Source: Silene conica (taxonomy: Eukaryota > Streptophyta > Magnoliopsida > Caryophyllales > Caryophyllaceae). Taken from it: a stretch of 64,000 nt of DNA. The stretch covers positions 15,271,111 to 15,335,110 of the forward strand of contig CM055320.2 of the NCBI GenBank assembly GCA_029255685.2, given 5' to 3'. A model generated the notes under the pieces. The model did not search any database. It was not told where the DNA came from and saw only the letters and a program-made list of their open reading frames with translations. Positions 45,265-56,125 of the stretch are shown here, piece by piece; positions within the stretch are counted from its first letter, which is position 1; each line of letters begins with the position of its first letter. A program made the translations under genes and the position numbers.

Positions 45265-46827
45265 TTTGTAATAATAAACACGCATGTAGTAATTAGGAGG
45301 GTGCTATTTTGTGAAGATTAATGAAGAATTCATATGAGATTTGATTTTAAATTTAAATAAGAATATGATGGTTATTAAAAGGAGAACGATTATGAAAAAT
45401 ATTACATATGTTGTATACACTATTCATGTATGTGGGGTACGGGGTTTATTAATAATTTGTAATAATCTCTCCATCCGTCTCATTCAATAGTTTACATTTA
45501 ATGTTGACGACAGTTAAGTTGGAAGCTTATGATTTCATTATAAAATAGGTAAGATAATAAATAAAAATGCACTGGAATATTAGAAAAGTAAGAAAAGAAA
45601 TGACTAAAATAAACTTTAGTGACGGAAATTCCGTCAGTGATTTGTAGTACTGACGGAAATTCTGTCAGATGTGTCCTTTTAAATTTTGAATTTTGAACAT
45701 TTGAAAAGCCACGTAAGTATATATCTGACGGAAAATCCGTCAGTTAAGCTAAATACTGACGGAATTTCCGTCAGTAATCCGTCAGAATTTTTTTTAATAC
45801 CCCCTGATTCAGTCGCGTTATTTTCCCCAATTCATAAAAACTCCCAATTATTTCCCTAACCCTAAATCGCACCCGACGGAAAACCCTTCACCACCCCCTC
45901 CACCACACCCTCCACCACCACTCTTGCCACCCTATTTCACTTCCACCACCGTCACCGTCATCTTAAGGTAAACATTCATCCTTCTCTTTCTTTAATTTCT
46001 GATTTTATGCTCTTTTCTTAATTTTTGAATCAATTAGTTAGTTTTCTATTGTTATTATATATGTTAATTGACTTAGGATAAAAGCCTTGCTTGATTTAGG
46101 ATAGATGCCATAATGTTTGATGAGTTATGTAAATATTTGATTAATTATTTTAAGTTTTGATTAATTATGCTAATTTTGGTTTAATTATGCTAATTTTGGT
46201 TTAATTATGCTAATCAAAGTTAAAAATATAAAAAGGTAATAGTATAGCTAATTTCTTATACGTATTAAATATAAAAGATTGAATGAGTTAAAAATACAAA
46301 TGTTTTACTTATATGCTAGAAGTGCCTTTAATTATGATGACTTTATTATTTATATTGACCTAGTACCCGTTCAAAATTTACTCATTAGGAGTAATTTTTG
46401 AATAGTCCCCGTTTTGGGACTGTCTTTGTACGTTTCAAGTCACTTAGGTAGTAAACATGTTATTGTGATTTATTAATGAGAAAAGAATTCGGTTACAATT
46501 CCTTTAATGTTCTTTGAGTACATATGTGGAAAAATTATTTTTTTCTACATTGTGTATTTGAAGAACGGATGGGAATTGCTGCCGAATTTTTTTGTCATTA
46601 ATAAATCACAAGTGCGTGTTTGCTAGTGACTTGAAACGTACATTGATGGGTTTAGGTTGGAGTGATAAGGACCCATGAAAAACAAATTAAGAAATATTAT
46701 TATTTGTTAACTGAATTGCTATGCTAATATGTTTAATTAATATGTATTTATTTTGCTTATAACTTTGTTTTTTAATCTTCTAACATATATATAAATCTGG
46801 CCAATATATATGTAGATTCATAATAAC

Positions 46828-47796
46828 ATGAAAAGAATAGAGCGACAGTGGATGTATGAAAGATTAGACGATAAAAAGAAACCTAAGCGTGAATTTGCAA
46901 ATGGGGTGAAGGAGTTTCTTAAATTTGTGGAACAAAGTAGTGTGTACAAGGATTTAGGTGAAACGAGGTGTCCGTGTAAAAAATGCAATAACGGCGCTTT
47001 TAAAAAGATAAGGGATGTTCAAAATCATTTGTGGTCAAATGGTTTTACCGAGAATTACTATGTATGGACATATCACGGTGAAAAACGTTCTACGAAAGGA
47101 AGTACAAGCAGTACAGTAGTTAATGAAAATCCGTATCGTGAGTTTGTGGAAAATGCATTACGTGATACCGTTGATCAAATAATGGAGGATCACCTCAATC
47201 CCGATGGCGTTAGTGATGAAGAAGTGCGTCATAAAACCCCAAACCCTCAGGTTTTTTCCTTCTTTAAAATGTTAGAAAAAGCAGAAAAACCAGTGTACGA
47301 GGGAGGTAGTATGAGTTTGTTGGAAGCGGCTGCTAGGTTGGTAACACTCAAATGTGAGAACAACATATCTCTTAGATGCGCCAATGGTTTTGTGTCCTCC
47401 GTTGGTGACATTATTCCAAAGGACAATCAAATGGCGCGTAATTTTAATGAGGTAAAAAATCTTTTAAAGGGACTACAACTACCCCATCAGAAGATTGATG
47501 CTTGTCCTACTGGATGCATGCTCTTTTGGGAGGAAGATGCTAATCTTGAACAATGTAGAAAGTGTCATGCATCTCGGTATAAAAGTGATAAGAATTCAAG
47601 ACGTAGGCGAATTCCATGTAAACCATTAATTTATTTTCCGCTTGCGCCAAGGTTGCAACGTCTATATGCAACCAAACACCTAGCAGGTGAGATGACTTGG
47701 CACCATAAAAACTCCCGATTAAGAAAAATTTCCAGGTATATAAATTTCCAGGTATATAAATTTCCAAATTATCATTTTTTAACTAAGCTTGTTTAA
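46828..47796 (+). pseudogene. CACTA transposase (TNP2-like) N-terminal part
   Basis: This 322-residue frame begins with a transposase-associated domain at about residues 5-85 (WMYERL, CPCKKCNN, HLWSNGF, YYVWTYHGE). The region preceding the catalytic core follows: LLKGLQLPHQKIDACPTGC, then ECRKCH-like CRKCHASRYK and LAPRLQRLYATK. The family normally continues for several hundred residues with the DDE core; here it stops soon after EMTWHHKN. The TNP2-like product would bind and cut element ends, but this version lacks the catalytic part. Start is the first ATG after the leader intron region. Confidence 0.82.
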
Positions 47797-47839
47797 TTCA
47801 ATCATAACACAGTTTTTATAATATCCTATTTTTTTTAAC

Positions 47840-48855
47840 AGAATCGTGTCAAAGTTGTGGAAGTTGGCTATGATCCCAAGACCGAGTGGAAGACTCGTGT
47901 TTCGCGGAGGATTACAAGTCTCGTCAATGGCACCAATTATAACCGGAAAAGGCCAAATTGGTGCCCCGGGAGGTGGTGGGTGAAGCTTCAAAAGAGGGCT
48001 GAATTGAAGATGATCATGACTATGCCAAAAAATCTGCAATTAATAAGGCAAATAGGAGATCCGGTGGTGTATACGGGAAAGCGTTGGGCACCCATACTCT
48101 TGGCCGGAAGAGTTGCTCGGATGCTTTCAAAGAATTGGTAAGTAATATTTATATTTATATATTTTTCACAATTTGGTTAACCAATCCGATTATATTTTCA
48201 TCAACTTTTGTATTCAAACTTATTTCAGGGTGACGAGGCAACGCCGTATAAGCTGTTTGAGTATACTAAGAAGAATAAGTTTCAACAGTGGGTCAACCCT
48301 CGAGCTGCGAAGATCGATGTAAGTCAATCTATCTACTAATTAATTTACAAATTAGTTAATTTTTTCGTTTGAATTTTGATGATAAGTATAACATTTTTTT
48401 CTTAATTTTTTTGTTTTCCAGGCTGCTTATAAGGAAATCATTTCTCAGCCCACTCCAAATGGAGAGCGTCGAGACGAGTATATGGGGCCTTCTACAAGGC
48501 TGTTGACAGGTTTGACAAGAAGTCCAGAATGTTCGGCACCGGTTCGATAGGGCCAACAGTTTGGTACGAGCCTCCAGGAAACAAAGGTCGTCGATCCTGC
48601 TCCTACGCACCCACTGAGTACACTCGCATTCAACAGGAGTTGGGTAAGGAGCGCGCCGCGAGAGAGGATCTTCAGCAACAAGTCAACAACAACAAGAAGG
48701 ATATGGAACAACGCATGGCTGAGATGTGGGCACAAATGCAAGCACATTTGCCCCCGAACACCTGTTCAGGTTTTCCCCCTCCTAACAGTAGAGATCGCCC
48801 TCCAGACGATGGATTTGGTTTTGGAGGTGACGGTAGTATAGCCCCCATAGGTTAG
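47840..48855 (+). pseudogene. CACTA TnpA-like (Transposase_24 type) exons
   Basis: Three exon-like segments are separated by GT-AG-looking introns. 47840-48138 contains RPNWCPGRWW and, in a shifted frame, GRKSCSDAFKEL before GTAAGT. 48230-48319 contains ATPYKLFEYTKKNKFQQW. 48422-48855 contains AFYKAVDRFDKKSR, WYEPPGNKGR, a coiled coil (QQELGKERAAREDLQQQ) and ends IAPIG. Frame changes occur within the first and third segments. TnpA-type proteins bind the subterminal repeats; here the product follows a truncated TNP2 on the same strand. Confidence 0.65.
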
Positions 48856-49646
48856 ATTATGCTTTAGGTTTCATGCTAGTTAGCTAGTTGGTGTTAGTTT
48901 ATGACTTAAGTTAATTAATATGTAGCTAAAGAATTGATCATGTTGAGCTTTTGTGTGGTAGTTTAAACAAATTATGGACCATTGTATGTTATTTGACTTT
49001 ATTTATTAAGTACCTTTGGATCCTGATACGCAGCTGATGTGGAAATTGGATTCCCGCTTTGCGGTCGACGAGTGTGTTTGTTTGTTGCAGGTTTTGATAA
49101 TGAACGCGTGAATATGTAAAACAATGTTTCAATAACATTGTGGCTGGACAGCAGGCTGCTGTTCCCGGTCATACTCGCACAAATTACTGACGGAAATTCC
49201 GTGGGGAAAGTCAACAAGAATATTGACCATAGTGACGGAATTTACGTCAGTAATATAGACTACTGACGAAATTTCCGTCAGTAAAGTCAACAAGAAGTTT
49301 GACCATAGTGACGGAATTTCCGTCAGTAATATATATTATTGACGGAAATTCCGTCACTACGGTCAAACTTTTTGTTGACTTTCCTGACGGAAATTCCGTC
49401 AGTATTTATATTATTGACGGAAATTCCGTCACTATGGTCAATATTCTTGTTGACCTTATGTGACGGAAATTCCGTTAGTAATATCAAGTACTGACGGAAA
49501 TTCCGTCAGTACTTGAATTTTAGTGACGAATTTTAGTGACAGAATTTATTGACGGATATTCCATCAGGAATGCTGTTTCCTGACGGATTTTAGCTGTTTG
49601 TGACGGATTTTTTCCGTCAGAAAAACGCGTGTTTTTTGTAGTGTAT

Positions 49647-50388
49647 AGGCGCCCGAGGGATGCTCGACTTAAAGCTTAGGCATAGGCATAGGCTAATTCT
49701 TTTAAATCTTAGCCTGGTTTGTGTGTTCTTATTTGTCGAGTTATCTTTCGTATATGCCTAAGCTTTAAATTGTGTAGAGAAATGGTGCTGAAAAAATGAT
49801 ATTGTCATGTTTCGTTTGTTCTTATTTGTTGAGATATCTTTCATATTTGTTGAGATTGAATATCATAGGCAATATCTGATTGTTTGACGTCTGCTTGTCA
49901 ATAGGTTTTTCAATCTTCAATTTTCATTTATTGTTACTTGATGTTGTAGTCTGTCTGATTTAAGTTCTGTGTTGCAGACCTTGCAGGCTGTTAATAAGGT
50001 TATGCTCCCTTTACCTCTATGGCTCGATCTACTTTTACTTCAAAAAGTTCACCTTTAAAATGTCCATTCAATCTTTTATCTAGCAAAACATAATTACTAT
50101 AATCTAAAGAGAGTTAACTGTATATTCCTTTTGCTGCATAAGTCTCTGACTAATACTTTATAGCCAAATTGTTTATAATTTGAAAACGTTCAACATTGCC
50201 TTACTTTTTGTCACTTGTTCAGTACCATGCTATGAACAATTAGTTCACAAAGTATCTGCCCACTCATTCTGGCTGAGGCTCGGAGAAAATAAGATATTAG
50301 ATTACAATTATGATCTATCTTAGTGTGTCGTTCTTTTAGGCTAAGCTATTGCTGAAGGTTTTTTACATCTTGGATTTGTTCATTGCAG
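49647..50388. other. right flank of CACTA, intron-like sequence
   Basis: No ORF. T-rich stretches and TGTTGCAG near 49973 look like intron sequence of a plant gene; a short segment ACCTTGCAGGCTGTTAATAAG follows and may be a mini-exon. It is contiguous with the kinase-like fragment at 50389. Confidence 0.4.
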
Positions 50389-50470
50389 GGTGATCTTTGT
50401 GAGTACCTGCAAGCTAGAGGAAGTCTATAAACCAAGAATAGCAGTTAGATACGTTCTTGATCTTGTAATG
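50389..50470 (+). pseudogene. protein kinase exon fragment, frameshifted
   Basis: After an acceptor-like CATTGCAG, the frame reads GDLCEYLQARGSL. After a 2-base shift it continues KPRIAVRYVLDL. This resembles the alpha-D/alpha-E region of plant Raf-like or integrin-linked-kinase-like kinases, which have a G-D-L...YL...G-L.P..A..F.LDIA pattern. Only this exon is seen, with a stop at the shift, so it is a captured or relic fragment. Confidence 0.55.
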
Positions 50471-50505
50471 TTGATCAACTCCCAATTTTTTTAGAGTTGC
50501 ACTTG

Positions 50506-51230
50506 AAGAATCAATAGAAGAGTCTCTAACTCATAAGTTGAAAAGGTTGAAGCTAAATATTTCAGTATTATTTGGATGAACTTGGTCTTTGGGTAGCATT
50601 GCTATATGTGCTCCTAATAATCCGCATATTGAATCGCAAGGGAATTATAAGATGATTATGTTGATTAATTATTATTATTATTGTAATTCTAATTAATTAT
50701 GTTGATGTAATGTATTTGGTTTAAATTAAATGAAATGATCATTTTGAAAGTGTTTAGTTTTGCTTGTTTGATTTGATTCCATTTTTTAACTTCATTGATC
50801 AGTTGGTTCTTCGACAACCGTTATCAATTGTGCAGTTCAAACTTCAGTGTTAGTTGTCCATTTCACAACAGTTCTCCTAACATACAATCGTTATCAATAT
50901 TATTAGTTAATAGTTAGTTAATTAATTAATCAATTAAGAATTTAAACCCTAGTTGGTTCTTCAATAACCGTTGGCAAATGTGGCTATAAATGTTAACTCA
51001 TCCTTTATTAACATCCTTTATTACTCGCAACTTGTTAAAGCATCCTCCATTAATATTAAATCACAATACTTCATCCTCATTACACAAACACAACATGGCA
51101 ATGAACCCTAGTTTTATCAACAACGAAGAATGGCTTACACAAACAATAGCTTAGAGACTCGTTTGTATCAACCTTCGTACAATCATCAATCAAGTGGCAT
51201 AATTTACTACATTAAAACATATCATCTTGC
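50506..51230 (+). repeat. segment homologous to 41985-42207, plus AACCGTTATC iterons
   Basis: 50506-50640 matches 42078-42207 in inverse orientation. 50608-50690 matches 41988-42075 in direct orientation (CTCCTAATAATCC.CATATTGAAT and the TTATTATTATTGTAATT end). 50815-50990 carries CAACCGTTATCA-type motifs like those at 41100. A short ORF at 51094 (MAMNPSFINNEEWLTQTIA) ends at a stop and is not supported. Confidence 0.55.
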
Positions 51231-51239
51231 GCCCTTTAT

Positions 51240-51640
51240 TGAATGCAATATACCTTACCATATAGTATGAATTTTGACAATAATAGATTAGAGGCATCTA
51301 CCTCAGCACTTAGACGGTTAAACTGACCTTGTTGGGCAGTTGCCTTATTATTATCAATTCATATAGCCTTACCTATCTTCGAACATATCTTCTTCAAAAA
51401 GATCGCATTAAAATATTCTACTGGTAAATTCGGGATATGAACCCACACTGTAAGTTTAGTTATACTATCCTTCAATGGGATGAAGTTCGGGACCTATTTC
51501 CTAATTGTTAAATAGTGGTCATCAATCATCTAAGGGCCTTCCATCATAACAAAGTCGTAATCTTGTTTGCAACAAAATCGAGTAATATAATAAGGATTTG
51601 TTAGACCGATCAGGGTGAGTTTGGCATTAATTTACCATTT
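51240..51640 (-). pseudogene. LINE ORF1 (DUF4283-type) fragment
   Basis: On the minus strand, the frame near 51490-51360 reads VPNFIPLKDSITKLTVWVHI then PNLPVEYFNAIFLKKIC. This matches the W-x-P-x-F and VWV-x-L/I-P-x-LP-x-EY blocks of the nucleic-acid-binding domain of plant LINE ORF1 proteins. Stops flank and interrupt it. It ends where the family A LTR begins. Confidence 0.72.
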
Positions 51641-51642
51641 TG

Positions 51643-53460
51643 TGTAACACCCCCGATTTCTAAGGAGCCTTGACTAGACCTTCCTCAGTCAGCAGGAGTG
51701 CTTCCATCTCGGTTACTCGAGGAGTATATATCAAATAGACCATTTAAGAACAGCTTAATACTTATTACAAGTGGATACAAGAATGTCATAAAAGAAGTAC
51801 AAAGGTGAGACACGTCATACGGGACTATCTGCAACATGATAACCTCTATGTTAATTCATCCCCAGATAGCACACAAGCATTCAGCAGCACTGTAGTCAAT
51901 CACCCACACCTGAAATTTATCACACTGCTCACCATTTACATACAACAATGGATCACCGCAAACACAGATAGAAGACAAAACACAAAACAAACTTCAGTTC
52001 AAGTACAACAAGTATTCCAGTGAAAGCAAAGAAGGCAATAACAAAGTACACCCAAACAATACCATGGTCGAAGCCTTGTATCACATACTTAACCATACTC
52101 ACTGTACCGTCACACCAACCACTGAATCATCTTAGTGTATCATCCCCCACTTGCTCGCAGCAAGGGGTACTCATATCATTAATGTGCGCATCCCCTCTTT
52201 GGCGGGTCCCACAAAGAGCAATCGTAGGAGTGAGAGTCGTTTCCCGCAACGGTGCCACACATATGTTCCAATCTTCATCTCATCGTAACCAGTGCGATAA
52301 CACCAACACCGATATTAGCCATGTACAGAAAACCACATGGATACAATCATAATAGATATGTAATTCAATATAGCACACATACTTGACTCAGTAGGATCAC
52401 CTACTTGACATAAGCATCCACGAATCCCTCACGCGACTCTAGACGACATCCACGGTTCCCTATTATAGATACTACTTGTAACAACCCGTCCCACCACGGT
52501 CGTAACACAAACCCAATAAGATGGGAGGTATGCCTTTGGACCCATTATTTGTCATCACTTAAGCCCAAAAGCACAAGACCTTGTTACTAAGTGGTGGGTG
52601 AGAGTTATTATAAACATATCACAATCCACACATTCTACCGATGTGGGACAAATCTCCTCTCATACTCTGGGGGTGTTACAAACTCCCCCACTTAAAGAAC
52701 ACAACGTCCTCGTTGTGCCTCAAACTTGACCACCATAGCCAAGCCCAGAATCCTCCCCGCTAGGTGGGTGGCCCGGTACTCCCGACCACAGGCTCACCAC
52801 ACGGTCGCAGGGTCGCTCTAATACCATTTGTAACAACCCGACCCACCACGGTCGTAACAAAAACCCAATAAGATGAGAGGTATGCCTTTGGGCCCATTAT
52901 TTGTCCTCACTTAAGCCCAAAAGCACAAGACCTTGTTACTAAGTGGTGGGTGAGAGCTATTATAAACATATCACAATCCACACATTCTACCGATGTGGGA
53001 CAAATCTCCTCTCATACTCTGGGGGTGTTACACTACTGGTCAATACCTTTATCAGAGATAAAGGAAAAGTCGGACTAAGGGGAACAATACTTACTGTGAT
53101 AATTATCATGGTGACGGGTGGTGGGTCTCGGATCGGGTAGACTGGAAGGCAAAAGTCTTTTAGCATCCATGGGAGTTTGAAGGGAGGGGGGAAGTGATGG
53201 GAGGATTCTTTGTTTTTAGTTTAGGGTTTCAAAAATCTAACAAATGATAAAATGAATTAGGTTTTATTAAATCCTGACGCGGAAACAAGACCGCTGGAAC
53301 CAATGCACTTGGCCGAGTAAGACTGACTCTGACGAGTTGGACTTACTCGACCGAGCTGGTCTTACTCGACCGAGTTGGACTAACTCAGCCGAGTTGGCCC
53401 CATTCGGTCGAGCTGGTCTTACTCGACCGAGTCCACCCACAATAATTCGGCCTCCTTCCT
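51643..53460 (-). mobile_element. family A LTR, copy C, minus orientation, 5'-truncated, with nested TRIM
   Basis: The plus-strand left edge TGTAACACCCCCG is the LTR 3' end. Sequence at 52160-52300 is inversely homologous to 7680-7815 of copy A (GTGGGACCCGCCA, GCAAGCAG blocks). The palindrome cluster lies at 53310-53440 (ACTCGACCGAGT, ACTCAGCCGAGT). No terminal TGTAACACC inverse is found beyond 53440, so the LTR 5' end is lost. The TRIM occupies 52477-53032. Confidence 0.75.
52477..53032 (-). mobile_element. TRIM element, copy 2, minus orientation, TSD CTACT
   Basis: The 3' LTR is 52477-52680 and the 5' LTR 52829-53032 (204 bp each). The primer-binding site on the minus strand is TGGTATTAGAGC (52815-52826). 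A perfect CTACT duplication lies at 52472-52476 and 53033-53037. The two LTRs are nearly identical, suggesting a more recent insertion than copy 1, whose LTRs differ in length. The insertion point in the host LTR differs from that of copy 1. Confidence 0.93.
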
Positions 53461-53599
53461 ATGCAATGGAAGGTCTATCCTTGTACTCCCAAGTCGTTCT
53501 CAATATCAGGTGGTCCATAGTCTCAGGTCTAGCAATGAATCTTTAAACACGGGTATTATATTTTGTGTTGAGCTTTCTCATGAAAGAAATGTATTCAAT

Positions 53600-53960
53600 A
53601 TTTTTATCGAACATCTTAATGATAAGTGAATGGTGCCATGGTTTGCGAAGAATAACTTTTTCCTTCTTTGTAAGATAAATATGGGGGGCATGTGGCATCT
53701 GCTTCATCCTCTCCATTTTCAATGTCGTCTTCTAAATCAATATCGATTTCATCAAGTGATAGGTCGTCCAATGATTCAATAATAGATCCAAACTCTTGCA
53801 CCTTATCTCTATAGGAAAAAGATTGGTTTTCAGGCTTGTCTACAAGATCATTTTCTGCTGCAAATGGGATCTATCGAAGTGTGATTTTGCGATGTAGCGG
53901 CGGAAAGGCATCAATATGCATAGTCTTTCTCTTCGCGTTTTTGGAAGAAGAGGAAATGAT
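53600..53960 (-). pseudogene. unidentified acidic reading frame, broken
   Basis: 53801-53616 encodes an acidic stretch (SLDEIDIDLEDDIENGEDEA). The same frame continues upstream through VDKPENQSFSYRDKV and FAAENDLV to about 53950 with one or two stops. Composition and continuity suggest a real coding ancestor, possibly an intracellular host protein, but I recognise no domain. It may be a gene relic next to LTR copy C. Confidence 0.3.
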
Positions 53961-54110
53961 GAATCTGGATTACTGGCATCATGGGTTCACTTATTTAGAT
54001 CGAATTCAGAAGAAATAATAGTCTACGGCAGGAGACCATCTTTTGGTTTCGTCATTCATAAAATGGAAGGATATTTTCTCTCAAGGATATTACTAGAATA
54101 CTATTAGGTT

Positions 54111-55165
54111 GAGCTAAATTTGGTTTGTGTGGTGAGACGTACGGTAAATATTAGTTTGTACATTATTTATTCATGATATATTATTCTTAAGAATATTTCC
54201 CTAATGGGTTTTTTATTGCGTATTTTGTGGTCGTGCGTTAAAAAAAACGATCTACCATTAAAGTGGAACATTATATGTCAAGATATATTTATAAATAGAT
54301 TAGTTATGAAAAAATATTAAATATCTCCGTACACACTATACACTAATAAAACACACGTGAATATGTCTTGAGTACGTGCATGACACAACTAAATCATATA
54401 AATACACACATTTAACTGAAAAGTTAACTTAACTAAAAAGTTAAATTCCAAACACTCTGAATACAGTCAACCTTATTAGTGATCCTAGGTCGTACGTATG
54501 ACTATTGACAAGTCTAATTTCTAACTATGAAAGCTTGTTCTATAAGTTAGGTACTCTAGGAATAGATCACCATTAGAAAATGAAAGTTGTAGACAAGAAT
54601 GAAATTAAATCCTAAAAAATGAGATTAGATGAGATTTTGAAGCTCTAAAATGATGGATATGTTTGCAAGTCTAAGAATATTCCAAACAAATATCCGGATT
54701 TGTACCACTTGGGCAGTTCTCATATGGCATATGCGTTTTCGTGCACGAGATATGCCTTCAACGTTTGATTTGACTGCTTTATTTTTTATGTACTCCTATT
54801 AGATACACTTTCGTGTATAATTATTCTTCCCATACCCACTTTTGTCCATACCTCTAATTTTATACTCCTCTATTTTATTCAGTTTTTTGTCCTATTTCAT
54901 TTTTTTCCTATTTCATTTTTTCCGTGGAATAATGTATTTTGTGTGGCTTCCTATTTTTCAAAGAACACAAATTCTTATTTCAAATCGTCATTATCTATTT
55001 TAAGCGTATAACGGGTATGACGGATCAAATACATACCAAATCATCTCACTTGTTACTTAAAAATGACATTTTTTGTCTCTATTACCCCACTTGATGTATT
55101 TGACCCGTCTTAAGCAAGACTTACTGTTCAAACAAAAAAGAACGAGAAAGAAAATATCAATTAGA
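54111..55165. other. noncoding; CCGTC-type MITE relic at its end
   Basis: No gene. At about 54968-55126 the text AATTCTTATTTCAAATCGTC to CCCGTCTTAAGCAAGACTTACTG resembles the MITE family at 16 kb, more diverged. Confidence 0.45.
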
Positions 55166-55320
55166 GGATTATACAATCAGATATATACATCTGTTATTAT
55201 AGATTTCGAGTTTTGCAACAAAAAATTTGAGCTTATACATATATTTTACGAGTTTTATTTTTTTTATTTTTGGTGCAATTTTACGAGTTTTATTGAAAAG
55301 TATGTGAGCGTCTTTATAAA

Positions 55321-55457
55321 AAATTATAAATCAAAACATTATATTAAAACTCAAAAATCCTATATATAAAAGCAACAACCACAGTGCGACAAATTATAAA
55401 TCAAAACATTATATTAAAACTCAAAAATCCTATATATAAAAGCAACAACCACAGTGC
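55321..55457 (+). repeat. 70-bp tandem duplication spanning a Helitron 5' junction
   Basis: Unit 1 is 55321-55390 and unit 2 is 55391-55457. Each has 37 bp of MITE flank followed by the Helitron 5' end TCCTATATATAAAAGCAAC and AACCACAGTGC. Unit 1 then reads GAC and jumps back to the flank; unit 2 continues into the Helitron. GTGCGAC is the inverse of GTCGCAC in the neighbouring hairpin. Confidence 0.9.
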
Positions 55458-56088
55458 TTAGGTGTCGCACTGTGGTTGAAAGTTCATGTTTATTTTATTT
55501 TAAAAGGTGGCCCACCATGTTCTCGACTCTGTTTTATTTCCTACGCAAGCATTTTTATTTTCATCTAAAACTGATAAATTACTCATATATGTGGATTGCA
55601 TATTAAATAACTAGATTAAAAAATCATGAATACCTTTTATAGTTAAATTAATTATGGTATAAATAGGAAAATTATTCAACATTCTTTTTAAAACACCTTT
55701 TATTATAGGAAAAATATATAGAAAAATAAGTCAAATAAAGAGAAACAGAAATTGCTATAAAAAAAAAGATTAGATAGGGTGAACATTAACATGAAAAATA
55801 TGTACATTAAAATTAAATAAGTTACTATATCTATGGTGTTCAATTACTCATAGGTATGATTCACATAAATTATTCACATAAGATGAACTCCGTATGAAAT
55901 ATCTAAATAACTAAGATCGATGGATAAATTTAATTAAATAAAAAAAATCAGAAATATTTTGATAAAAAGTAAAAAAAAAAACATAATAATATTGAAACAC
56001 GGAAATATGGACAAAAAAATATTTATATGCATATTTTTTAATGAAATCTAAAATTACGGCAAAAATATTACTCCGTATGAAGGATTTC

Positions 56089-56125
<37 letters not shown>

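Larger units (their letters stand above)
43476..49643 (+). mobile_element. complete CACTA (En/Spm) transposon, 6168 bp, TSD TAT
   Basis: It starts CACTACAAAAAAAGCGCG and ends CGCGTGTTTTTTGTAGTG. A 3-bp TAT lies on both sides (43473-43475, 49644-49646). Subterminal arrays of TGACGGAAATTCCGTCAGT, over a dozen units, fill 43499-43860, continue at 45612-45790 and recur at 49185-49625. A CCACC-rich leader ends in a donor-like AAG|GTAAAC near 45966, then come transposase-related exons at 46828-48855. A Helitron and an AT-rich block separate the left array. The transposase is incomplete, so it is probably nonautonomous. Confidence 0.92.

Noticed and set aside
48356-48747. Minus-strand ORFs over TnpA-like exons
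   Set aside because: Antisense to a coherent plus-strand coding segment with coiled-coil character.
49185-49625. Regularly spaced TGACGGAAATTCCGTCAGT repeats resembling a CRISPR array
   Set aside because: Spacing and orientation vary, the units are palindromic, the host is a plant, and they end at a CACTA terminus; they are subterminal transposase-binding repeats.
55073-55369. 98-residue plus-strand ORF
   Set aside because: It crosses two MITE ends and the Helitron junction duplication.
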